DNA of 5,049 nucleotides, taken from positions 1 through 5,049 of the forward strand of contig CALFXN010000004.1 of assembly GCA_937957815.1 (NCBI GenBank). The letters run 5' to 3'. This DNA comes from an uncultured Synergistales bacterium. Lineage in GTDB: Bacteria; Synergistota; Synergistia; Synergistales; Aminobacteriaceae. Position 1 is the stretch's first letter, and each line of letters begins with the position of its first letter. Made by a program: the position numbers and the translations under genes. The notes beneath the pieces were generated by a model. It had not been told where the DNA came from. It was given only the letters and a program-made list of their open reading frames with translations, and did no database searches. This document shows, in pieces, positions 1-4,431 of this stretch.

Positions 1-540
1 GACTTCGACGACGCCTTCGGACTTCCGCCGGACGTTCTCCATGCGCGCTATGCCGATCTCCGGACGGTTCACGGCGTCGACCACGAGCGCGTCATGGAAC
101 GTCTCCTTCGTCATCCACGGAACGAGGACGAGAACGCCGCCGGTGGCGAGATGGCGTTTCATCGAGGCGACGGCCCGACGGGCGGCCTCGGGTGTTCCCG
201 TGAAGCCGATGCCCCCGTACATGCAGATGATGGCGTCGTAGGAGGCGTCGAACGAGAAATCCGTCATATCGGCGAGATGGAACGGGATGTCGGGGAAGTT
301 CTTCCGGGCGATCCGCAGCATGTCTTCGCTGAGGTCGAGCCCTTCGACCTCGTATCGGTCCTTCAGGAACGGCACATGTCCTCCCGTTCCGCACGCAACG
401 TCGAGGAGTCGGACTCCGCGGCTTCGACCGTGGCGCTTCAGGATCCGGTCGACGGCGCCGGCCTCGATCCGGTACATGTCCGGACGCACGTACAGTGCGT
501 CGTAATATGGCGCGATGTCGCTGAAGCTCATGTCGCTCAT
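1..540 (-). CDS. Class I SAM-dependent methyltransferase, DesVI/TylM1-like (partial, 3' end outside window)
   Basis: The reading frame is open from an ATG at 540-538 to the left edge, giving 180 residues without a stop; the C-terminus is missing. Rossmann-fold methyltransferase motifs are clear: motif I LLDVACGTGGH at residues 45-55 (SAM binding), an acidic end of strand 2 in EGLDLSEDML (about 66-75, likely ribose-binding D69), ADMTDF at 90-95 (adenine contact) and DAIICMYGGIG at 102-112. The later PWMTKETF segment (141-148) resembles small N-methyltransferases such as the sugar N,N-dimethyltransferases DesVI/TylM1, but the substrate cannot be read from sequence and many family members are uncharacterised. 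The start is supported by GGGAGG six bases upstream; a second in-frame ATG lies three codons in. It is transcribed divergently from the ilv operon, so a functional link to BCAA synthesis is not implied. Family confidence is high, substrate confidence low. Confidence 0.88.
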   Translation of the reverse strand, partial: MSDMSFSDIAPYYDALYVRPDMYRIEAGAVDRILKRHGRSRGVRLLDVACGTGGHVPFLKDRYEVEGLDLSEDMLRIARKNFPDIPFHLADMTDFSFDASYDAIICMYGGIGFTGTPEAARRAVASMKRHLATGGVLVLVPWMTKETFHDALVVDAVNRPEIGIARMENVRRKSEGVVEV

Positions 541-622
541 GGTATGCCTCCCTTTCGCGGAATGGGGCGTCGATCCGGCCGATGCCGGACGAAATTGGGA
601 ATATACTGTTCGGAGAGCGAGA

Positions 623-651
623 ATTATAAGCGTATGTGCACTGGTGCGCAA
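623..651 (-). promoter_or_regulatory. Candidate promoter for the methyltransferase gene
   Basis: Read on the minus strand, TTGCGC (651-646) is followed after exactly 17 bases by a perfect TATAAT (628-623), about 80 bases upstream of the methyltransferase ATG. The -35 matches consensus at only three of six positions. A second minus-strand TATAAT occurs at 674-669 without a recognisable -35 at the right distance. The surrounding 595-700 stretch is visibly more AT-rich than the genes, as expected for a divergent promoter region. Confidence 0.5.
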
Positions 652-694
652 GGTCGGCGAATCCGGATATTATAGTCGGAAAAATCTGATATGA

Positions 695-709
695 CTGTCA
701 CGTTGACAG
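695..709. repeat. 15-bp palindrome CTGTCA-CGT-TGACAG overlapping the -35 box
   Basis: Two perfectly complementary 6-base arms (695-700 and 704-709) flank a 3-base centre, and the right arm contains most of the -35 hexamer. The position is typical of a repressor operator that would block RNA polymerase, and it lies between the two divergent promoters. Because one arm is constrained to resemble TTGACA, the symmetry could be partly accidental. No regulator gene is in the window. Confidence 0.3.
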
Positions 710-731
710 GCTTCCGGCGACTTCATAGAAT
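703..731 (+). promoter_or_regulatory. Housekeeping-sigma promoter of the ilv operon
   Basis: TTGACA (703-708, six of six consensus) and TAGAAT (726-731, five of six) are separated by the optimal 17 bases. Transcription would begin near A739, giving a short untranslated leader before the Val/Ile leader peptide at 787 and a terminated leader RNA of roughly 207 nt ending in the U-tract at 939-945. The promoter drives ilvCBN only after passage through the attenuator. It is a pattern match; no start site has been mapped. Confidence 0.75.
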
Positions 732-773
732 ACTTCGCAATTTACCGTGAATGCCGAACGATTTTGACACGAA

Positions 774-917
774 GGAGGGCTGCCCGATGAATCGATCGAT
801 TGCGAACGACAAAACTTGCGTAATTTCCGTTTCCGTCATCGTTATTATTCGCTGCGGGGCCCCTCCCGGAGTGCCGGAGGTCGTGTAGACCCGCGGCGCC
901 TTCGGGCCGGAGCCCCG
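774..917 (+). promoter_or_regulatory. Attenuator switch: alternative leader RNA helices including the antiterminator
   Basis: Hand folding shows mutually exclusive pairings. Antiterminator: CGGGGC (855-860) pairs with GCCCCG (912-917), continuing after a CCC bulge with U864-A911, C865-G910, C866-G909 and, after bulged C867, G868-C908 and G869-C907. It would consume the 5' arm of the terminator. Alternative 1: the leader-peptide Shine-Dalgarno GGAGGG (774-779) pairs with CCCUCC (861-866), and CCCG (783-786) with CGGG (855-858). Alternative 2: a local hairpin 862-880, seven pairs with one bulged C and loop AGUG. Alternatives 1 and 2 both tie up the antiterminator segment and so favour termination. 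A small GCC-UUCG-GGC tetraloop hairpin (898-907) also competes with the terminator arm. Pairings are seen in the sequence; their order and energies are inferred. Confidence 0.65.
787..888 (+). CDS. ilv leader peptide (Val/Ile-rich attenuation peptide, 33 aa)
   Basis: A short ORF starts at ATG 787 with a strong Shine-Dalgarno AAGGAGG (772-778, 8-base spacing) and ends at TAG 886-888. Its core CVISVSVIVIIRCGAP (residues 11-26) has eight Val or Ile codons within ten codons (residues 12-21, 820-849) and no Leu codon. It lies between a consensus promoter and an intrinsic terminator upstream of ilvC. By known logic of amino-acid operon attenuation, shortage of charged tRNA-Val or tRNA-Ile stalls the ribosome in this run, whereas efficient translation permits termination. 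The peptide itself probably has no function beyond being translated. The layout matches the E. coli ilvGMEDA leader, whose remembered sequence is strikingly similar (VISVVVIIIPPCGAA). I know of no symbol for this organism's peptide; 'ilvL' would be by analogy. Confidence 0.9.
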   Translation: MNRSIANDKTCVISVSVIVIIRCGAPPGVPEVV

Positions 918-945
918 TTTTTTTCGGGGTTCCGGCCCTTTTTTT
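904..945 (+). terminator. Intrinsic terminator of the ilv attenuator
   Basis: GGGCCGGAGCCCCG (904-917) pairs with CGGGGTTCCGGCCC (925-938) over 14 base pairs including one G-U (912/930), closing a 7-T loop (918-924), and is followed directly by seven T residues (939-945). This is an ideal Rho-independent terminator. It lies 15 nt after the leader-peptide stop and 161 nt before ilvC. No full-length gene precedes it on this strand, so its role must be premature termination rather than the end of an operon. Confidence 0.95.
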
Positions 946-952
946 ATTTCCT

Positions 953-963
953 GGAGGGAGGTG
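953..963 (+). promoter_or_regulatory. Orphan strong Shine-Dalgarno site between the attenuator and ilvC
   Basis: GGAGGGAGGTG is one of the best ribosome-binding sequences in the window, yet it lies about 145 nt before the ilvC start. The only start codons at sensible distance are TTG 968 (40-codon ORF) and, too close, GTG 961 (46-codon ORF ending at 1101, just before ilvC). It lies just after the terminator U-tract, so it is present only in read-through transcripts. Confidence 0.5.
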
Positions 964-967
964 TCGA

Positions 968-1090
968 TTGAACGAACCCGGGGAAAGCGAATCTCGCCCC
1001 CGGAAGAACCGTGTCGCGGGAACGGTGAAGGAGCCGCGCGGAGGACCGGGACCGCCGGGTGGGTTTCGAAAAAGCCGGAAAACGAACTGA
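968..1090 (+). CDS. Doubtful 40-codon ORF in the post-attenuator leader
   Basis: A TTG start at 968, 6 bases after the GGAGG at 957-961, opens a 40-codon frame ending at TGA 1088-1090, which is 16 nt before the ilvC ATG. The predicted peptide is rich in Gly, Pro, Arg and Lys, has no recognisable motif and looks like non-coding GC-rich sequence. Support comes only from the Shine-Dalgarno site and the end point close to ilvC, which would fit translational coupling or shielding of the leader from Rho. An overlapping GTG 961-1101 frame is an alternative. More likely than not it makes no conserved protein. Confidence 0.2.
   Translation: MNEPGESESRPRKNRVAGTVKEPRGGPGPPGGFRKSRKTN
978..1003 (+). other. 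RNA hairpin in the post-attenuator leader
   Basis: CCGGGG (978-983) pairs with CCCCGG (998-1003), and above an AAA bulge GCGA (987-990) pairs with TCGC (994-997) around a 3-base loop. There are ten base pairs in all and no T-run after it, so it is not a terminator. It lies just downstream of the orphan Shine-Dalgarno site and could influence initiation or mRNA stability. No function can be assigned. Confidence 0.35.
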
Positions 1091-1106
1091 ATGGAGCGTG
1101 AATGCA

Positions 1107-2117
1107 ATGGCGACGGTACTGTTTGACAGGGATGCGGACATAGGGCTCTTTTCGGGAAAGACGGTCGCGATCCTCGGGTATGGAAGTCAGGGGCACGCGC
1201 ACGCACAGAACCTGCGCGACAGCGGAGTTTCCGTTGTCGTCGGACTGCAGGAGGGGAGCAGGTCGAGGGAAAGAGCCGAAGGGGACGGGTTCGAGGTCCT
1301 GTCCGTCCGGGAAGCTGCGGCCCGTGCGGACGTGGTCATGTTTCTGATGCCCGATCACGTCCAGGCGGATGTCTATCGCGAATCGGTCGCGCCGGCCCTG
1401 AAGGATGGCGCGGCGCTCGGGTTCGCGCACGGTTTCTGCATCCACTTCCATCAGGTCGTTCCGGGGACGGCGAACGATGTGTTCATGGTCGCGCCGAAGG
1501 GGCCTGGGCATCTCGTCCGGCGCATGTACCTCGAAGGACGGGGCGTTCCGTGTCTGCTCGCGGTATATCGAAACGCCTCGGGAAAGGCCCGGGAACTTGG
1601 ACTCGCCTACGCGTCGGCGATCGGCGGCGCCAGGGCCGGGGTCATCGAAACGACGTTCGAGGAAGAGACTGAGACGGACCTTTTCGGGGAGCAGGCGGTG
1701 CTGTGCGGCGGCGTCTCGGAACTCATGAAGGCTGGATTCGAGACGCTCGTCGAGGCCGGATACCAGCCCGAGATCGCCTATTTCGAGTGCATGAACGAAA
1801 TGAAGCTCATCGTCGACCTGATCTTCGAGGGGGGGCTGAACTGGATGCGCTTCTCGGTAAGCGATACCGCCAAGTACGGTGACATGACGGCCGGAAAAAC
1901 GATCATCGACGATCGAGTCCGCGCGTCGATGCGCGAGTTGCTCGATCGCGTCCGTGACGGATCGTTCGCGAAGGACTGGATCCTCGAGAATCGATGCGGA
2001 CGTCCGCGGATGAAGCAATGGCTCCGGCGCGAGAAGACGCACGAAATCGAACGGGTCGGGGCGGCGCTGCGAAGCATGATGCCCTGGCTCGACGCGAAGT
2101 CGGCGCCCGAAGAGTAG
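1107..2117 (+). CDS. ilvC: Ketol-acid reductoisomerase, class I (IlvC)
   Basis: The enzyme converts 2-acetolactate or 2-aceto-2-hydroxybutyrate, by Mg-dependent alkyl migration and NAD(P)H reduction, to the dihydroxy acids leading to valine/leucine and isoleucine in the cytoplasm. The 336-residue length is typical of class I. N-terminal Rossmann domain: [10 protein letters not shown] (24-33), FAHGF with H108, and APKGPGH (129-135). C-terminal knotted domain: [22 protein letters not shown] (181-202) with metal ligands D191 and E195, then [13 protein letters not shown] with E227 and E231, substrate-site S252 in [10 protein letters not shown], and a standard LRSMMPWL end. ATG 1107 is chosen because family members begin like [14 protein letters not shown] 1059 and GTG 1098 in the same frame would add atypical residues. 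GGAG at 1093-1096 is a modest ribosome site. Oddity: the usual Arg of the GLRxGS cofactor loop is Gln48. It is the first gene of the attenuated operon. Confidence 0.97.
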   Translation: MATVLFDRDADIGLFSGKTVAILGYGSQGHAHAQNLRDSGVSVVVGLQEGSRSRERAEGDGFEVLSVREAAARADVVMFLMPDHVQADVYRESVAPALKDGAALGFAHGFCIHFHQVVPGTANDVFMVAPKGPGHLVRRMYLEGRGVPCLLAVYRNASGKARELGLAYASAIGGARAGVIETTFEEETETDLFGEQAVLCGGVSELMKAGFETLVEAGYQPEIAYFECMNEMKLIVDLIFEGGLNWMRFSVSDTAKYGDMTAGKTIIDDRVRASMRELLDRVRDGSFAKDWILENRCGRPRMKQWLRREKTHEIERVGAALRSMMPWLDAKSAPEE

Positions 2118-2141
2118 GGCCGGCGGAGAGAGGGGCATCCC

Positions 2142-3821
2142 ATGAGGATGACGGGAGCGGAAATGGTGGTCCGACTGCTCGAGGCGAACGGGGCGACGCA
2201 CGTCTTCGGAATTCCGGGAGGTTCGGTCATTCCGCTGTACGACGCATTCTCCGACGCGCGTTTCACGCACCTTCTCATGCGCCACGAACAGGCGGCCGTC
2301 CACGCGGCGGACGGGTTTGCCCGCGTCTCGGGCAGGCCGGGAGTCTGCGTCTGCACGGCGGGACCCGGGTTCACGAACTGCCTGACGGGGCTCGCGACCG
2401 CGTTTGCGGATTCCGTTCCCCTTGTCCTCGTGTGCGGGCAGGTCGCGACGTCGCTGATCGGAACGGACGCGTTCCAGGAAGCCGATGTGTTCGGCGGGAG
2501 TCTTTCGGTCGTCAAGCACAGCTTCATGGTCCGCGATCTCGCGGGGCTTGCGCGAACGTTCCGGAGCGCATTCGGAATCGCCGGAGAAGGACGTCCGGGA
2601 CCTGTCCTCATCGAGATTCCCGTCGATCTCCAGCGGGAAGTTGGGGATCTGCCATCCGGGACGACCGATGGCGAATGTCCGGTGCGGGTCTCCGGAAGAG
2701 GCGGCGCGACGCCTGAACTCCGGGAGGCGCTCCGGCTTCTCGACGCGGCGGAGCGCCCGATGTTTCTGGCCGGCGGCGGCGTGATGATTTCGAGGGCCTC
2801 GGAGGCGCTTCTGTCGTGCGCCGAGCGCTTTCAGGCCCCTGTCGCCACCACTCTTCTGGGGAAAGGGAGTTTCCCCGGGAGTCATCCGCTGTCTCTCGGG
2901 ATGGCGGGAATGCACGGAACGCCGCAGGCGAACCTCGCGCTCTCGGAGGCGGACGTCATTCTGGCCGTCGGAACCCGCTTCAGCGACAGGACGACGGGAA
3001 ACACTGGTTTCTTCGGAAAGGCGGCGGCCGTCATTCATATCGATATCGACGCGTCTGAAATCGGGAAGGTCGTCGCTCCGAGTCTCGGAATCGTCGCGGA
3101 TGCGGGGGATGCCCTCCGATTCCTGAACGAATGTCCGGGAAGACGCCGCGATCCGTCCTGGGTCGCGCGCACGCGCGAGTGGAGGGCGCGGTACGCCGCG
3201 CCCGGGATGATGCAGGGGGGATTTCATCCCGGAGACATCGTCAGGAGGATCCGGAATGCGTTCGACGACGTCGTCCCCCTCGTCGCCGATGTCGGACAGA
3301 ATCAGATGTGGGCCGCGCAGCACTGGTCGGCGGAACATCCGGGGACGTTTCTGACCTCCGGCGGGCTCGGGACGATGGGATACGCCCTGCCCGCCGCGGT
3401 GGGAGCGTCGTTCGCCGCAGGTCTCTCCCCAGTCGTCTGCGTCGCAGGAGACGGCGGATTCCTGATGAATGTCCAGGAGCTCGATACCTGCGTGCGCTAC
3501 GCCGTCCCCATCCGGATATTCATTCTGAACAACGGCTGCCTCGGCATGGTGCGGCAGTGGCAGGAGCTGTTTCGGGACGGCCGTTACTCCCAGACCGTGA
3601 CCGGTTCCCCGTGCGACTACGTCAGGCTTGCCGGCGCGTTCGGCATTCCGGGATTTTCATGCTCCTCGCTCGAAGGGCTCGATTCGGTCCTGTCCGAAGT
3701 CGCTTCGGTCGAAGGGCCGGTATTGGTCGAATGCCGGATCGCGCAGGAGGAGAACGTCTTTCCCATGGTCCCACCGGGGGGCGCTCTGGGCGATTTTCTG
3801 TTCCGCGCCGGAGATGCCTGA
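2142..3821 (+). CDS. ilvB: Acetohydroxyacid synthase (acetolactate synthase) large, catalytic subunit (IlvB)
   Basis: This ThDP-, Mg- and FAD-dependent enzyme makes 2-acetolactate from two pyruvates, or 2-aceto-2-hydroxybutyrate from pyruvate plus 2-ketobutyrate. All three domains are present in 559 residues, the usual length. The N-terminal PYR domain has GIPGGSVIPLYDA (23-35) and catalytic E49 in RHEQAAVHAADGFAR. The central domain has the FAD-contact segment GTRFSDRTTGN (277-287) and HIDIDASEIGK. The C-terminal PP domain has DVGQNQMW, GGLGTMGYALPAAVG and the ThDP/Mg motif from GDGG (436-439) to NN (463-464), with D437 and N464 as expected metal ligands. RQWQELF (471-477) carries W473, the AHAS-type Trp linked to 2-ketobutyrate preference, and ENVFPMVPPGGAL is the AHAS-type tail; together these separate it from catabolic acetolactate synthases. 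ATG 2142 has AGAGAGGGG upstream. It lies 24 nt after ilvC and 25 nt before its small subunit. Confidence 0.97.
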   Translation: MRMTGAEMVVRLLEANGATHVFGIPGGSVIPLYDAFSDARFTHLLMRHEQAAVHAADGFARVSGRPGVCVCTAGPGFTNCLTGLATAFADSVPLVLVCGQVATSLIGTDAFQEADVFGGSLSVVKHSFMVRDLAGLARTFRSAFGIAGEGRPGPVLIEIPVDLQREVGDLPSGTTDGECPVRVSGRGGATPELREALRLLDAAERPMFLAGGGVMISRASEALLSCAERFQAPVATTLLGKGSFPGSHPLSLGMAGMHGTPQANLALSEADVILAVGTRFSDRTTGNTGFFGKAAAVIHIDIDASEIGKVVAPSLGIVADAGDALRFLNECPGRRRDPSWVARTREWRARYAAPGMMQGGFHPGDIVRRIRNAFDDVVPLVADVGQNQMWAAQHWSAEHPGTFLTSGGLGTMGYALPAAVGASFAAGLSPVVCVAGDGGFLMNVQELDTCVRYAVPIRIFILNNGCLGMVRQWQELFRDGRYSQTVTGSPCDYVRLAGAFGIPGFSCSSLEGLDSVLSEVASVEGPVLVECRIAQEENVFPMVPPGGALGDFLFRAGDA

Positions 3822-3846
3822 GATTCTTGTGTGAGAGGTGACGACG

Positions 3847-4332
3847 ATGAATGTTTCCGAGAAAAGACTTTCCGTTCTCGCGGCGGATTCTCCCGAAGCC
3901 TTTCTGCGACTTACGGGAGTGATGGCCCGAAGGGGGTTTCGCCTCCGCGGGATGAGTCTGGCCAAGACGATGCATCCGGGGGTCGTGCGGTACACGCTGG
4001 TGTTTCCCGGGGATGACGGTGCGGCGGAACGGGCCGTCCTGAACCTCCGGAAGGTCGTCGACGTCCTTCGGGTCGAAGATGTCAGCGGAGAGGCGTTCCG
4101 GGAACGATGGGTCGCTCTGATACGGTGCGCCTGTCGCGCGTGCGACGTCCCGGAGACGCTGCCGCTGCGCGTTCTCGAGGAAGACGCGGATTCCGTGCTT
4201 TTCGAGGCGAGCGGCGACAGGGAGACGGTTGAATCCTGCATATCGGCGATGGCCTCGTTCGGAATCGGCGACGTGATCAGGGGAGGTCCCTTCGTCATGC
4301 CCCTCGCGCCCGGAACCGAGCCGCCGGTCTGA
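3847..4332 (+). CDS. ilvN: Acetohydroxyacid synthase small, regulatory subunit, divergent (IlvN/IlvH-like)
   Basis: The 161-residue protein aligns with AHAS small subunits: an N-terminal ACT domain (about 6-75; RLSVLAADSPEAFLRLTG, MARRGFRLRGMSL, LNLRKVVDVLRVED) and a C-terminal small-subunit domain (about 90-150) ending in FEASGD...SFGIGDVIRGG. It should stabilise and activate IlvB. ATG 3847 is preferred because GAGAGGTG lies just upstream; GTG 3838 would add three residues. Its position after ilvB fits. Oddities: by alignment from memory with E. coli IlvH, the valine-site residues N11, G14 and N29 and nearby S17 are D14, E17, R32 and L20 here, so valine feedback is probably weak or absent. 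The linker and first helix of the C-terminal domain are about ten residues shorter than in IlvH and carry a CACRAC cluster (Cys94, 96, 99). Family assignment is firm; loss of regulation is inferred. Confidence 0.9.
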   Translation: MNVSEKRLSVLAADSPEAFLRLTGVMARRGFRLRGMSLAKTMHPGVVRYTLVFPGDDGAAERAVLNLRKVVDVLRVEDVSGEAFRERWVALIRCACRACDVPETLPLRVLEEDADSVLFEASGDRETVESCISAMASFGIGDVIRGGPFVMPLAPGTEPPV

Positions 4333-4333
4333 G

Positions 4334-4356
4334 ATCGCCCCGCCGGGGGGCGATTT
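4334..4356 (+). terminator. Probable terminator of the ilvCBN operon (weak)
   Basis: ATCGCCCC (4334-4341) pairs perfectly with GGGGCGAT (4347-4354) across a 5-base loop, starting two bases after the ilvN stop codon. Only three T residues (4354-4356) coincide with or follow the stem, far fewer than in the attenuator terminator. Partial read-through into the next gene, or dependence on other factors, is likely. Confidence 0.5.
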
Positions 4357-4384
4357 CCCGGATATCGCGTATCGGCGCTACAAT
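4355..4384 (+). promoter_or_regulatory. Candidate promoter for the UDG-like gene
   Basis: TACAAT (4379-4384, five of six matches to the -10 consensus) is preceded at 18 bases by TTCCCG (4355-4360, three of six). The -10 is good and lies 47 bases before the ATG, but the -35 is poor. Together with the hairpin just upstream it suggests separate transcription from ilvCBN. Confidence 0.35.
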
Positions 4385-4431
4385 ACGCGTGTGAAACGCT
4401 ACGCAACGCACGCGAAGGGAAGGGATCGTTC

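Noticed and set aside
635..650. Imperfect inverted repeat TGTGCA-CTGG-TGCGCA in the methyltransferase promoter spacer
   Set aside because: One mismatch and short arms; not distinguishable from chance.
94..675. Plus-strand open frame antisense to the methyltransferase
   Set aside because: The minus-strand frame has complete SAM-methyltransferase motifs and a good ribosome site; this one has neither.
764..792. A second TTGACA (764-769) as an additional promoter
   Set aside because: At 17-base spacing the -10 would be ATGAAT, only three matches, and it would overlap the leader Shine-Dalgarno and start codon.
739..945. T-box riboswitch controlling ilv genes
   Set aside because: The leader is too short, with no specifier-loop architecture or recognisable T-box consensus; the Val/Ile leader peptide explains the terminator.
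1059..1106. GTG 1059 as the start of ilvC, adding 16 residues
   Set aside because: KARI proteins begin near [11 protein letters not shown]; the extra residues do not match the family and ATG 1107 has a usable Shine-Dalgarno.
1778..2611. Minus-strand open frame of 277 codons across the ilvC-ilvB junction
   Set aside because: Shadow of two well-supported genes, with no recognisable domains.
723..3338. Very long minus-strand open frame (871 codons) antisense to the leader, ilvC and ilvB
   Set aside because: Its product is Arg/Pro/Asp-rich without motifs, and it runs through a clear operon on the other strand; long antisense frames are a by-product of high GC and codon bias.
2142..3821. Catabolic acetolactate synthase, pyruvate oxidase or another ThDP enzyme
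   Set aside because: RQWQ with W473, the FAD-contact segment, the ENVFPMVPPGG tail and the adjacent small subunit all indicate anabolic AHAS.
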